Positions 45,201 through 52,981 are shown, counted from the stretch's first letter. The stretch is 64,000 bases of DNA from JAUWKC01 sp035527845 (GCA_035527845.1 DATKZT010000031.1:1-64000), one strand, 5' to 3'. A program made the numbers and translations. Notes: generated by a model from the letters alone, not told the origin.

Positions 45201-46237
45201 CGCATCGGGCCGCCTATGTCCCGGACACGGGCGCTATATATCTGATGCTTGCCCTCGTGTTTACCCTCATCGTAATTTACCGTGGAGGATTCTGGAGCCG
45301 GCTGGCGGTCCTCGTGTTCAACCTCGTGGCGGGCGGGATAATCCTGAACGCTCAGTATAGCACCGAACAAATCGCGACCGTTTTGTCCCTGCATGCTCCG
45401 GCGGTGAAGCTCTCCGGCGCGTGCCTGCTGGCGCTGGCGGCGCCGCTTCTGGTGATGGTCTTCGGCAATATCTACTGCGGCTACCTCTGTCCCTTTGGCG
45501 CCGCCCAGGAGCTCCTCGGCTATATCATACCCCGCAGATTCAAACAGCCGATAGCGAGAGACAGGATGCGCCAGGCAAGATTCATCAAATACATAGTCCT
45601 GTTCCTAGTCATAATCGTCTTCTTTCTTTCGAGGAGCCGGACGACTCTCGCCGCCGACCCGCTGATATCAATCTTCAATATGCGATTTTCGATTCTTGCC
45701 CGCCGTCCTTTTGGCGGGTACGATTTGCAGCCGGCCCTCCTGTGGATAACCGGCATGGCCCTGCTCGGCTCGATTTTCTATTCCCGCTTCTGGTGCCGCT
45801 ACTTATGCCCCGTCGGGGCCTTGCTGTCACTGTTTAACAATGTAACATTGCTCAAGCACCTTCTTCCTCCGAAGAAATACGCTCGATGCGAGTTTGGCCT
45901 GACCGGCAAGGACAGAATGGACTGCATATACTGCGACAAGTGCCGCTATGAAGCCCAGGCCATTCCAAAGCAGGAGCTTGAGCCGGGCGTTGAGCGCCCC
46001 GGCGTCCAATGGCTTCGCCGTTATCTTGTTGCCACTGTAATCGCAGCAGCGCTGGTGGTCTCGGCCATATCCGTAAACAAGTTTCTCGAGGCGATGCCCA
46101 CAGGCCGGGATTATTCCGCCGCCTTTGTCGCCTCCGGCGGCCAGCCCAGAGATGTGGATTTGCAGCGCATCCGGACCATGATTCGACAAAATAAACTCTC
46201 CGACCACGAAGCCGAATACTACAAACCGGTCGAATGA
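42293..46237 (+). CDS. Fusion of membrane spermidine-synthase-like module with FMN-binding NosR-like polyferredoxin
   Basis: 1314-aa integral membrane protein. Residues 1-225: about six membrane helices. Residues about 255-440: a spermidine-synthase-like Rossmann domain (ILVIGSGLGLCYEFLRLPQ and VILDLPEATSSVLNRYYTLEFY). Residues about 540-800: about seven more helices, the layout seen in the 802-aa protein at 34978. Residues about 830-960: an FMN-binding domain of the NqrC/RnfG/NosR kind, with the flavin-attachment motif SGATVSS near 932. Residues about 980-1130: helices. Two membrane polyferredoxin motifs follow: CGYLCPFGAAQELL near 1061 and CRYLCPVGALLSL near 1167. A cysteine-rich segment (CIYCDKC) lies near 1210. 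This would move electrons across or along the membrane to an oxidoreductase site. It overlaps the Memo-AMMECR1 stop by 4 bases. The fusion is unusual and its substrate is unknown. Confidence 0.85.
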   Translation: MKFARGLLIFSYGLFTIAAQTLLFREFITTFEGNDISVGIFFGSWFLWVGLAAILVRRAHGFTEKLLNNIDLLFLAYVPAFVLQVLLVVQARELAGVESYARFPIVTIVVLSLVVNAPVSIITGMFFPLACRWVRREAGLAVSRVYILEAAGSFAGGLGATVLLGLGLTSARVFLLLAFVVCFSLFLVAAANVRQHRAQPVLARRYKVKMALQLLNLLLVPFCLAVGLDEDLMGRIRTAKWSKLLPRDALRGSFQTAQAEYLYGVYQGQWVAVREGSTCEVLPDHESAGRIAAVGLCQNPHARRILVIGSGLGLCYEFLRLPQVDHVTWAHCDSEYVRKVESFIPPELRIDDERFDKLAGDVRVLLADKKKYFDLVILDLPEATSSVLNRYYTLEFYHLVRQSLGPDGVFAVRVAAGENIMGTELINLGASAKLTLQKVFSQFVLVPGEDSWFIASDSVNLTGNPGTLRDRFAAIERGPEVFPADGLLSVYLPDRAEKALATYDTADLPEGLLINRDSRPLAHLYSLLLAAKQSGAPVAMFTKHLALAGPPAFLVPIIVIIVLRLFYVLRAGHNGRSSSFDSTFLVFSAGWIGIGVVIVLMYLYQTRFGSLFLHIGVISSLFMLGLTAGASLLSSLLSPDRKTRPEMSLFVIVFAHVLVLAVIALWPLEQWTHLTFGIFFVFCGLCTGCYFPLAARQLADSHFEPGRAGSSLQTADHLGASFGGLVTSLAIVPVLGTRLALFVFALFILTNLPPAALRVLRPKKAMALAPAGFSFRGAGYALFAVALSVIICSNLLAFAGTRLSPSLPLYAAQALAGDARIEQTSAVIEDKTVRYFQVYQARADANAPSPASQMQNPTGYVFSSEDLAPDVRGFAGKINLGIHVDAAGELINFHIIRSNETPAYMDLLTQWQDGLKGRNLFRPAPFAGVHTVSGATVSSEAIIVSFEQSAQKFAEQVLGRALQAGPHQRTHRAAYVPDTGAIYLMLALVFTLIVIYRGGFWSRLAVLVFNLVAGGIILNAQYSTEQIATVLSLHAPAVKLSGACLLALAAPLLVMVFGNIYCGYLCPFGAAQELLGYIIPRRFKQPIARDRMRQARFIKYIVLFLVIIVFFLSRSRTTLAADPLISIFNMRFSILARRPFGGYDLQPALLWITGMALLGSIFYSRFWCRYLCPVGALLSLFNNVTLLKHLLPPKKYARCEFGLTGKDRMDCIYCDKCRYEAQAIPKQELEPGVERPGVQWLRRYLVATVIAAALVVSAISVNKFLEAMPTGRDYSAAFVASGGQPRDVDLQRIRTMIRQNKLSDHEAEYYKPVE

Positions 46238-46267
46238 ACGGTTCGTCCAAACAGATAGCTGCTGTAT

Positions 46268-46365
46268 TACCGGTCCTTTTCACGTATGGCGACCGATGGG
46301 GCCGCAAAACAGTGAAATCCGGGTTGGTTCGGTCAAGATGCGCAACTGTAAGGTCGATAAAATTA
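46268..46365 (+). ncRNA. Possible fragment of a cobalamin-riboswitch-like element
   Basis: The spacer between the 1314-aa gene and the lipoprotein holds GCGCAACTGTAAG (46337-46349), which matches the most conserved core of the cobalamin riboswitch. GTGAAATCCGG lies about 20-30 bases before it, close to the conserved GTGnnAATCC but one base short. ACCGGTCC upstream resembles the usual 5' arm. A recognisable B12 box is missing, and the spacing departs from the family. It may be a degenerate copy or a chance match; its overlap with the leader of the lipoprotein suggests a role there if real. Confidence 0.3.
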
Positions 46366-46392
46366 GGGGTACAAGCAGAAAGGAACACAGAA

Positions 46393-46932
46393 GTGATAAT
46401 AAAAGGCCGACAAAAAAACGCACTGATAGCCTTATCGATCTTGATGCTGAGCGTCGGCGCTTGTGACCGCCGCGGAAAGGTAAGAAAAGCCCGTGAAGAG
46501 GCAGAGCAGGCCAAAGCAGAATTACAGAGAGTCAACGTTCTGCTGGAGAGAACTCGTGCTGAAAGAGACAACCTGAACGCCGAGGTGACGGACCTGGCAG
46601 AGAGGTGGGAACAGACAAAGACGGAGCTGGCCGGTCTTCGCCAAACGCACAACATTCTGCAGACCCGCTTCAATGACCTTCTAAACACTCAAAACGCCGC
46701 GGCGAGCCGGTCGCAGGATGCACAGGCCGCCATTGAGGGTCTCAGGAGTCAATTGAGGGAGAAAAACGAAGAAATTCGGCAGTTGCAGGAATGGATAAAG
46801 GAGCTGCAGGCGGCCATCAGCGAATTTGAAAGCCAGCCGGCCCCAGCCCCACCGACGCCGGCGCCCGCCGAGCCCAACGAGGCGCCGAGCGAGGATGCAA
46901 ACCAACCGGCCGACGAAAATAGTGCCGAATGA
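46393..46932 (+). CDS. Lipoprotein with long coiled coil
   Basis: 179-aa protein. The GTG at 46393 is preferred over the ATG at 46234 (which overlaps the upstream gene by 4 bases) because the peptide then begins with a lipoprotein signal: a basic start (IIKGRQKN), a hydrophobic core, and the lipobox VGAC near residue 19-20. AGGA lies about 9 bases before the GTG. The mature part is a coiled coil of about 120 residues with heptad pattern (REEAEQAKAELQRVNVLLERTR and LREKNEEIRQLQEWIKELQ). A Pro/Ala/Glu tail follows. It would be anchored to the outer or inner membrane. It may be a structural partner of the preceding envelope proteins; no catalytic function is visible. Confidence 0.75.
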   Translation: MIIKGRQKNALIALSILMLSVGACDRRGKVRKAREEAEQAKAELQRVNVLLERTRAERDNLNAEVTDLAERWEQTKTELAGLRQTHNILQTRFNDLLNTQNAAASRSQDAQAAIEGLRSQLREKNEEIRQLQEWIKELQAAISEFESQPAPAPPTPAPAEPNEAPSEDANQPADENSAE

Positions 46933-47000
46933 CCTTGTCTTTGCCGGAGGCAAACAAGTTGTAGCAATGCAGATTTGCCGCCGCCGATTGCCTGGCCAGG

Positions 47001-47231
47001 TCACCGGCGAAAATAATTGATCAGCCAGATGATGAGTGTCAGCACAATTGAGATTAGTACGCAGCTTGCGATTGGAATGTAGATCCGCCAGTATCTGCCG
47101 CCGAATTCCAAATCACCCGGCAGCCTGAACAAGCCGAGCCGGCACAATAACAGCACCAGCGCGCCCGACAGGGCGATAACAAGCCCCGCAAATATCAACC
47201 ACTTCCCGAACTGTTGCGGTCCAAACTCCAT
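47001..47231 (-). CDS. DUF2905 small membrane protein
   Basis: 76-aa protein of the DUF2905 family. The sequence FGKWLIFAGLVIALSGALVLL gives the first membrane segment, then LGLFRLPGDLEFGGRYWRIYIPIASC is the family core, and VLISIVLTLIIWLINYF the second segment. Function unknown; the family is widespread as a short two-helix membrane protein. The start is the ATG of MEFGPQQ, with no strong ribosome binding site seen. It runs opposite to both neighbours. Confidence 0.85.
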   Translation of the reverse strand: MEFGPQQFGKWLIFAGLVIALSGALVLLLCRLGLFRLPGDLEFGGRYWRIYIPIASCVLISIVLTLIIWLINYFRR

Positions 47232-47441
47232 CGTAACTTGCCGCCTCTTTGCACCGTTCTGTCGTTGCTGTGTTCTCTAAGCCTCGGCCGTCCCAAGATT
47301 ATACCGCGGCTGCTGAACTTGTGGTAGCCCTGATTCGTATTCTTCTCAAGCTGTATTGACTTAACACGCCGGCCAAAAAAGCAGATTTATAGCCTGAATT
47401 CTTCTTGCCATTTACCGGGGCGTAAGGTATTCTTGTTTACT

Positions 47442-49424
47442 ATGAGTATGGATTGCTTAGTGTCTAGGTACAAGTACGTAAGTAAGTTGTATCTGACCCA
47501 TTTTTATGGTTTTCTTGCTCCCCGCGCCTACAGCGTCATCATGCTCGGCGCCCTCTTTTGCACACTGGCGGCAAAGCTGTTTCATTGCCTGCGCATACGC
47601 AGCACGTCGGGTGAGTACTTCGGCTGGATATTTGCCGACATCGCCGTACTCTTGGGCATTGAGCTTATCCTCGCCGCCGCCTGTTTCTGCCGCCCGCGAA
47701 AATGGATTATCCGAACCGCCGTCGTCGTTGCCGCTCTTATATGCACGTGGTCTGTGATAAATGCCGGCTGGCTGATAAGAACTGGAACCCAGGTTCTGCC
47801 TTGTGTATTACTGCCTTTGATTCGCGACCCCCTCAGCTCGTTAGCCATGATAGGCGCCAATCTGATAAGGATGCCCGTTGCAGCCGTGGCCCTGCTTGGT
47901 CCCAGCGCCGTCGCTCTCACTTTCTTCTTCTTCGTTTTGCTAAAACCACGCAGTTTGGATTCCAGTCGCAAGCGATTCGTCGTCAAACTATTGGTTTCTC
48001 TCATTATCGTTTTTGTCACTGTCGTCGCCCACTCGGCGACCGTTAAACAAAGCTCCGCACAAATAGCTTCTGCCGGCCTTTGGTACAATTGTCAGTTAGA
48101 GGCTCTAACCGGTCCCTTGGCCGATCCGACGCGACTGCAGAGGGCCGATTTGGCAAACTTAAAACGGGAAATACCTGCCTTCAACCAGATACAGGTTGCC
48201 GGGTCCTCTAAACCCCGGCACGGCGCTTACAACCTCGTTGTGGTTGTCCTTGAGGGCGTCCAGTACAGGCACACCTCGCTTTATGACAAACAAAGCAACC
48301 TTACCCCTTATCTGGCGAACTTGGCAGCCCGGGGCGCTGAATTTGCCAACGCCCGCTCTTCACTTACCCACACCACAAAGGCGCTTTTCGCACTCCTGAC
48401 CGGCCGCTTCCCTTCCGTCTACCAGGATATTGCCGAAGCCGTACCCGCTGCCGAGCCCTACGCCGGCATCGCCTCCGTTCTCAGGCACAACCTGAATTTC
48501 CGCACCGCCTTTTTCCTCTCCGGCGAGGGCGAGTTCGAGTGTGGCCCGGGCCTGGTTTATAACCTCGGCTTCGACAAATTCTTCGCCAGAGAGGACTTGG
48601 GCGACTCCAGCGCGTTTGTCGGCTATATGGGCGGCGATGAGTTCGCAATGTTGCCGCCCATAGTCGAGTGGATAAAAGCTGACCAAAGGCCTTTCTTCCT
48701 TACCCTTATGTGTTCCGTGACGCACGACCCCTATGAAGTTCCCAGGTCGTTCGCTGAGCCCGCCAAAGAGCCCGTGGACCGCTACCGCCAGACAATTTCC
48801 TACACCGACAAATTCCTCGCTGCACTGGATGACAAGCTCAACGAGTTGAATCTTGCCGAAAAAACGATTCTCTGTGTCATAAGTGACCATGGTGAAGGTT
48901 TTGGTGAGCACGGCCTCTTCGCCCACGAGGCAATACCTTTTGACGAGGCCCTGCGCATACCCTGGGTCATACGCGCGCCCGCCTTGATTGAGCCGGCAAC
49001 CAGCGTGACCGAGCCGGTTTGCTCCGTCGATTTGACGCCAACGCTGCTTGCTCTGCTCGGATTCGATACCGCCGCCTTTGACTTTGATGGCGTCAACGCC
49101 TTGGCTCCTGTCCCCGATGACCGCAAGGTGTTTTTCACCAGTTGGATGCAGCACAGTCCCGCCGGTTTCGTAAAAGGCAGCCTGAAGTTCATATACACCC
49201 CGACCACCCAAACCGTTTCCGTCTATGACTTGAGCGCCGACCCGTTTGAGCTGCTTGGGACGGAGCTGCCCCCACAGCAGGCTCAGGAAATCGCCGCTGA
49301 GATTGGCGATTGGCAGAGAAACAGCGTCTTTCGAATTAACCAGCAGCTCTCCGGCGAGAAAACGCTCTTCGACCACTGGCATTGTAACTGGCACAAGAGA
49401 ATCGCCTGGGCTAACTACCGCTAA
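47442..49424 (+). CDS. Membrane sulfatase-fold protein, LTA-synthase-like
   Basis: 660-aa protein with about five N-terminal membrane helices (residues about 20-225) followed by an external alkaline-phosphatase-superfamily domain. The domain begins NLVVVVLEGVQYRHTSLYD, with LEG at the usual first metal-ligand position. The nucleophile region is SSLTHTTKALFALLTGRFPS, so a threonine replaces the formylglycine cysteine of sulfatases. CVISDHGEGFGEHGLFAHEA carries the second metal site. The layout is that of LTA synthase/phosphoethanolamine-transferase-like enzymes that transfer a phospho-group to a glycan or lipid. ATG 47442 is preferred to a TTG three codons upstream. No neighbour indicates a substrate. 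Confidence 0.86.
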   Translation: MSMDCLVSRYKYVSKLYLTHFYGFLAPRAYSVIMLGALFCTLAAKLFHCLRIRSTSGEYFGWIFADIAVLLGIELILAAACFCRPRKWIIRTAVVVAALICTWSVINAGWLIRTGTQVLPCVLLPLIRDPLSSLAMIGANLIRMPVAAVALLGPSAVALTFFFFVLLKPRSLDSSRKRFVVKLLVSLIIVFVTVVAHSATVKQSSAQIASAGLWYNCQLEALTGPLADPTRLQRADLANLKREIPAFNQIQVAGSSKPRHGAYNLVVVVLEGVQYRHTSLYDKQSNLTPYLANLAARGAEFANARSSLTHTTKALFALLTGRFPSVYQDIAEAVPAAEPYAGIASVLRHNLNFRTAFFLSGEGEFECGPGLVYNLGFDKFFAREDLGDSSAFVGYMGGDEFAMLPPIVEWIKADQRPFFLTLMCSVTHDPYEVPRSFAEPAKEPVDRYRQTISYTDKFLAALDDKLNELNLAEKTILCVISDHGEGFGEHGLFAHEAIPFDEALRIPWVIRAPALIEPATSVTEPVCSVDLTPTLLALLGFDTAAFDFDGVNALAPVPDDRKVFFTSWMQHSPAGFVKGSLKFIYTPTTQTVSVYDLSADPFELLGTELPPQQAQEIAAEIGDWQRNSVFRINQQLSGEKTLFDHWHCNWHKRIAWANYR

Positions 49425-49555
49425 GGCGCTTTCACCCGTCCACCGCAGTTCATGGCAGACCAAGAGATAAGCCCTTAACGGTCGCTGCCTGGTTGCTGTT
49501 GCGGCCCGGCAGAAACTCTCAACATCCTTTCCACCAAAGTGTTAAAATACTTCGT

Positions 49556-50296
49556 ATGAACAGGGTCAGTTGCGACATTAGAATTGGCACCTCCGGCTGG
49601 CATTACGAACACTGGTCCGGCCGGTTTTACCCGCCGGATTTGCCAAAAACCAAATGGCTCCTGCACTACGCCCAGCATTTCGACACCGTCGAGGTCAACA
49701 ACACCTTCTATCAACTCCCCAAACCAAAGTCCGTTGAGAACTGGCGCCAACAGGCCCCCGACAATTTCCTCTATACCGTAAAGGCCAATCGCTACATCAC
49801 CCACATTAAGAGACTCAAGGATTCGCAGGAGCCGCTGGAGCGATTCTTTGAAATCGCTTGCCTGTTGAAGGAAAAGCTCGGCCCTGTTCTCTATCAACTG
49901 CCGCCGAGTATGCACAAGGACCTCGACCGCCTCGAAGACTTCATCAAGCTGCTCCCCAAAAAGCTCCCTGCCGTCTTCGAGTTCCGCCACGAAAGCTGGC
50001 ACACACAGGATACCTATGCCCTGCTGAATAAATACAACGCCGCCTTTTGCACCCACGACCTGCCCGGCAGGGCCTCCCCGCGCGTAATCACCGGCGATCT
50101 AATCTACGTTCGCTTCCACGGCACCACCGGCCGATATTCCGGAAATTATTCCAAATCCGCCCTGCGGGAATGGGCCGGCTGGATTAAAGACAATCTCAAA
50201 TGCATCCGTGCCGTTTACGCCTACTTCAACAACGACTACAATGCTTACGCCATCAACAATGCAAAGCAGTTGAAAGAGCAGCTTCTCGATTTATGA
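49556..50296 (+). CDS. DUF72 family protein (YecE-like)
   Basis: 246-aa TIM-barrel-like cytoplasmic protein of the DUF72 family: IGTSGWHYEHWSGRFYPP, FDTVEVNNTFYQLP, FLYTVKANRYITHIKRL, GPVLYQLPPSMHKDL, EFRHESWH, and YVRFHGTTGRYSGNYS followed by VYAYFNNDYNAYAINNAKQL. ATG 49556 is chosen because the family motif follows within a few residues. Members are widespread but biochemically uncharacterised. It follows the LTA-like gene by about 130 bases on the same strand. Confidence 0.93.
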   Translation: MNRVSCDIRIGTSGWHYEHWSGRFYPPDLPKTKWLLHYAQHFDTVEVNNTFYQLPKPKSVENWRQQAPDNFLYTVKANRYITHIKRLKDSQEPLERFFEIACLLKEKLGPVLYQLPPSMHKDLDRLEDFIKLLPKKLPAVFEFRHESWHTQDTYALLNKYNAAFCTHDLPGRASPRVITGDLIYVRFHGTTGRYSGNYSKSALREWAGWIKDNLKCIRAVYAYFNNDYNAYAINNAKQLKEQLLDL

Positions 50297-50349
50297 GTTT
50301 CGCACCCTGACTAAGAGCCTATCCGAATTACCCCTCTAAACCAGAGAGT

Positions 50350-50402
50350 CGTTGTCATTCTGAGCGCAGCGAAGAATCTCAAGCCCACCAGGCTCTTTTC
50401 CC
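50350..50402. repeat. Dispersed intergenic repeat fragment
   Basis: The stretch contains GTCATTCTGAGCGCAGCG, then AAGAATCTC, the same kind of sequence seen at 30320-30350, 51745-51825 and 58535-58570. It lies between DUF72 and the 41-aa gene. Confidence 0.5.
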
Positions 50403-50529
50403 GTTTGCCGGCCAGATGTTTCGCTTCGCTCAACATAACAATTGCATATAGGTTATCAGGATAGGCTCTAAGTGTGGAGAAATCGTGGTCATTGGAAATG
50501 GCTTGGTCCCTCCCGCCCCAAAAAGCGGC

Positions 50530-50655
50530 TCAGTCGCCCTGCCGACTTTCTATCTTGCTTTCCGCCATTTCCAGCATTCTCACCTGGACTTCACCGGTAC
50601 TGGGTTCCCGGCCAAGCTCCCGTTCCAACTGTTTGTAAGCATCATCCCACGACAT
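50530..50655 (-). CDS. 41-aa protein of unknown function
   Basis: Small acidic cytoplasmic protein beginning MSWDDAYKQLERELGREPSTGEVQ. The ATG at 50655 is strongly supported by AAGGAG 7 bases upstream. The frame extends further but without such a site. The sequence is mostly helical and resembles short conserved helical proteins of planctomycetes, but no family can be named. It lies in a region of repeat debris; the next upstream gene on this strand (radical SAM) ends 155 bases away. Confidence 0.65.
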   Translation of the reverse strand: MSWDDAYKQLERELGREPSTGEVQVRMLEMAESKIESRQGD

Positions 50656-50809
50656 CTTTGTGCTCCTTATGCTCTCTACTAAAATAAGGCACACGCCGAA
50701 GCCGCAGTAACGCATTGTCTAAACTTTTCCTTGAAAGCCCGCTCTGCTCGAGCGGTTCGACAAAGCAACAGCGAAACAGCGAACAACTGTGCCCTCCACG
50801 ACCTCATTT

Positions 50810-51712
50810 TCAGAAAATGACCTTCAGCCCTTTTTGAACTGCATATTGTTGTGCGGTTTCGAATTCCTCGTGTGTTGGTCGGCGGTTTATCTTGCTGTGC
50901 TCGAAGGCCTTGTAGCAGGGACGATACTGGTCCATTACATTGACCATAGTGTTTACGCTGATTTGCTCGGCCAAAAAATCCATAACCGCAAAACTGCCTG
51001 CCAGGTTATTGGGAAGAACTAAGTGCCTTATCAACAGGCCCCGGGTTGCCAGGCCCTTTTCCAATTGCAGGTCGCCCACCTGCCGGTGCATCTCTTTAAC
51101 GGCCGCTTGGTTTATCTCCGGGTAATCCGCCGCCGCCGACAGTTCTTTGGCTGCCGCTGAATCCGAATACTTCATGTCCGGCATATAAATGTCTATCAGT
51201 CCCTCCAGCAACCTCAGCGTCTCCACCGAATCGTACCCGCCCGTATTGTAAACCGTAGGTGCCCGCAGCCCCTTGCCTCTGGCCGACTCGATGGCCGCGG
51301 AAATCGGTGCGATAACGTGCGTGGGCGTAACGAAGTTTATGTTGCTGCAGCCGTATCTCTCCAAATCCAGCATGGCCCGGACCAACTGCTCCACCGTTAC
51401 CCTCGTTCCGCTGCGGCCGTGGCTGATGTCGGAGTTCTGACAGAATATGCACCCCAAATTGCATCCGCCAAAAAATATCGTCCCCGAACCGCCGGAGCCC
51501 ACCAGCATGCTCTCCTCGCCGTAGTGAGGACCTACGGAACTAACCACCGGCATATCACCGATACCGCAAAAGCCAATCTCGCCCTTGCTTCGCTCTACTT
51601 TGCACCGGCGCGGACACAGCGTGCACGGATTCATACGCTCCCACAACTGCTGAACATTCGTGCTGAAAGAGCTGATATCCACCGGCAAATCGGTCATACC
51701 ACAATCTTCCAT
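50810..51712 (-). CDS. Radical SAM protein of the PflA-like COG1313 type
   Basis: About 300-aa radical SAM protein. The N-terminal zinc/cluster motif is CTLCPRRCKV with CGIGD; the SAM cluster motif is CNLGCIFCQN near residue 90; SNINFVTPTHVIAPISAAIESAR and VYNTGGYDSVETLRLLEGLIDIYMPDMKY are typical of the COG1313 group (formerly named PflX). Start uncertain: ATG 51712 or ATG 51697; the frame opens further upstream but reads through a repeat remnant. A second radical SAM enzyme in the window, unlike the AmmeMemoRadiSam one it is alone. The substrate is unknown. Confidence 0.88.
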   Translation of the reverse strand: MEDCGMTDLPVDISSFSTNVQQLWERMNPCTLCPRRCKVERSKGEIGFCGIGDMPVVSSVGPHYGEESMLVGSGGSGTIFFGGCNLGCIFCQNSDISHGRSGTRVTVEQLVRAMLDLERYGCSNINFVTPTHVIAPISAAIESARGKGLRAPTVYNTGGYDSVETLRLLEGLIDIYMPDMKYSDSAAAKELSAAADYPEINQAAVKEMHRQVGDLQLEKGLATRGLLIRHLVLPNNLAGSFAVMDFLAEQISVNTMVNVMDQYRPCYKAFEHSKINRRPTHEEFETAQQYAVQKGLKVIF

Positions 51713-51739
51713 TGCTTTTTGAATAAATATAGGAACAGA

Positions 51740-51830
51740 CCTGCTGTCACTCCTGCGCAAGCAGGAGTCCGGAAAACGTTGACAAAACGGCTGGATTCCC
51801 CGTTTCGAGCGAATGACAACTTGCTCTTGT
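51740..51830. repeat. Dispersed intergenic repeat fragment
   Basis: Contains CCTGCGCAAGCAGG (a 14-base palindrome, 51754-51767) and further on GAGCGAATGACAACTTG. It lies between the radical SAM start and sixA and provides the upstream part of the radical SAM frame. Confidence 0.5.
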
Positions 51831-51896
51831 TTGTACCGGAACCTTCCATTTAATATTCAAACCTCAATAAGAACTGGCCTCACACCCAGACCAACA

Positions 51897-52361
51897 TCAC
51901 CCAAGAATATCCGGCGTCACCACCCAGCAAATGTGCCACCGCCCATCCTCGCCGCGCTCCACGCACACGATGCCTGCATTCCTGAATGTCACCGTATCGC
52001 CTGATTCCGAGCCGGTCAAAAGCAGCGACGCCAACCTGCTCAAAAAAGGCAGGTGACCCACAATCATCACGTCTTTTTCGGCGGCCCCAAGCTCACGTGC
52101 CACCGGTGTTACATCATCGTTCGGCCCAAGAGCCTCGCGCGCGACCGAACCCTCTTTCGATGTCACGGCTTCAGCCAAAATCTCCGCCGTCTGTGCCGCA
52201 CGTCTCTTGCTGCTATGCCATATACAGCCAACGCATAGATTAAGCGGCCTTGCAAACGCAGCCGCCTTCTCTGATTCCTTCCTGCCGGCCTCGGTCAGCG
52301 ACCGTCGCGGGTCTTCCTGCTCCGAGGCTGCCTTCGCATGCTGGACAAGGTACAATTTCAT
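51897..52361 (-). CDS. sixA: Phosphohistidine phosphatase SixA
   Basis: 154-aa histidine-phosphatase-fold protein. The catalytic histidine is in LVQHAKA near residue 8. The common RHG is QHA here, a variant known among SixA-like proteins. SLTEAGRKESEKAA, WHSSKRRAAQTAEILAEA and IVGHLPFLSRLASLL complete the family pattern, with the second histidine in GHLP. It removes phosphate from histidine in phosphorelay proteins. It lies alone between the radical SAM gene and tRNA-Ser. Confidence 0.9.
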   Translation of the reverse strand: MKLYLVQHAKAASEQEDPRRSLTEAGRKESEKAAAFARPLNLCVGCIWHSSKRRAAQTAEILAEAVTSKEGSVAREALGPNDDVTPVARELGAAEKDVMIVGHLPFLSRLASLLLTGSESGDTVTFRNAGIVCVERGEDGRWHICWVVTPDILG

Positions 52362-52562
52362 TTTTGGCCTCCCTTTATCAGAATCTCACCAAGCCAATCT
52401 TACACCGTGACCTGTCCTTTGGCAATCGCTGGGCTGCGCGACGCCCCATTTTGCGGCGCCCGCCTCAATCTGCTTGCAGTTTTCGCCGATGGGATGTAAA
52501 GTGAATAAGAGCTGGCCGGAACATCGGCCGACGTGTACGCGTATCTAACGTTGATTCGGTTC

Positions 52563-52647
52563 GGAGCAGTGGCCGAGCGGCTGAAGGCGACGGTTTTGAA
52601 AACCGTTGTACCGACAGGTACCGGGGGTTCGAATCCCTCCTGCTCCG
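52563..52647 (+). tRNA. tRNA-Ser (anticodon UGA)
   Basis: 85-base class II tRNA. The acceptor stem GGAGCAG (52563-52569) pairs with CTGCTCC (52640-52646), followed by a G discriminator. The anticodon stem-loop reads CGGTTTTGAAAACCG with anticodon TGA, there is a long variable arm (TGTACCGACAGGTACC), and the T-arm is GGGGG-TTCGAAT-CCCTC. No encoded CCA follows. Confidence 0.96.
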
Positions 52648-52756
52648 GTACGAGCTCCGCGAGTAACGCAGCAGAGCAGCACAACTGCTTGTGCTGTGTG
52701 GGGATTCGAAGGGTTTGCGATGTGCGCAGCACCGTCAAACCCCTGGCCCAAAGGGG

Positions 52757-52775
52757 AATCCCTCCTGCTCCGGTA
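52757..52775 (+). repeat. Duplicate of the tRNA-Ser 3' end
   Basis: A 19-base perfect copy of 52632-52650 (the T-arm and acceptor 3' half plus 3 flanking bases) lies 125 bases downstream in the same orientation. Such duplicated tRNA 3' ends are commonly att-site remnants of integrase-borne elements. Confidence 0.7.
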
Positions 52776-52951
52776 ACAAAAAACCTCCCACCGTGAGGCG
52801 GACGCTGCCGCAGAGTAGGGTTGTTGGGGAAATGGCAATACACCTGTGTACAAAACCTGCGGCTTGGCTGCTACATAAGCACATGGGCTGCTCGCAAGCA
52901 ACGCCTTTGGCCAAGAACCGGCAAAAAATGCCCGTCGCCGGCAGAAATCGC

Positions 52952-52981
52952 TTGACAAACCAGTTCTGAGTGTGATACTAT
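52952..52981 (+). promoter_or_regulatory. Sigma70-type promoter for the 1576-aa gene
   Basis: A perfect -35 box TTGACA (52952-52957) and TACTAT (52976-52981) with an 18-base spacer. The start codon is at 53183, so the leader would be about 195 bases. A strong ribosome binding site, AAGGAGG, lies about 8 bases before the ATG. Confidence 0.6.

Noticed and set aside
46234..46392. N-terminal extension of the lipoprotein overlapping the 1314-aa gene by ATGA
   Set aside because: It would remove the lipoprotein signal from the N-terminus and translate the riboswitch-like stretch; the GTG start is more plausible.
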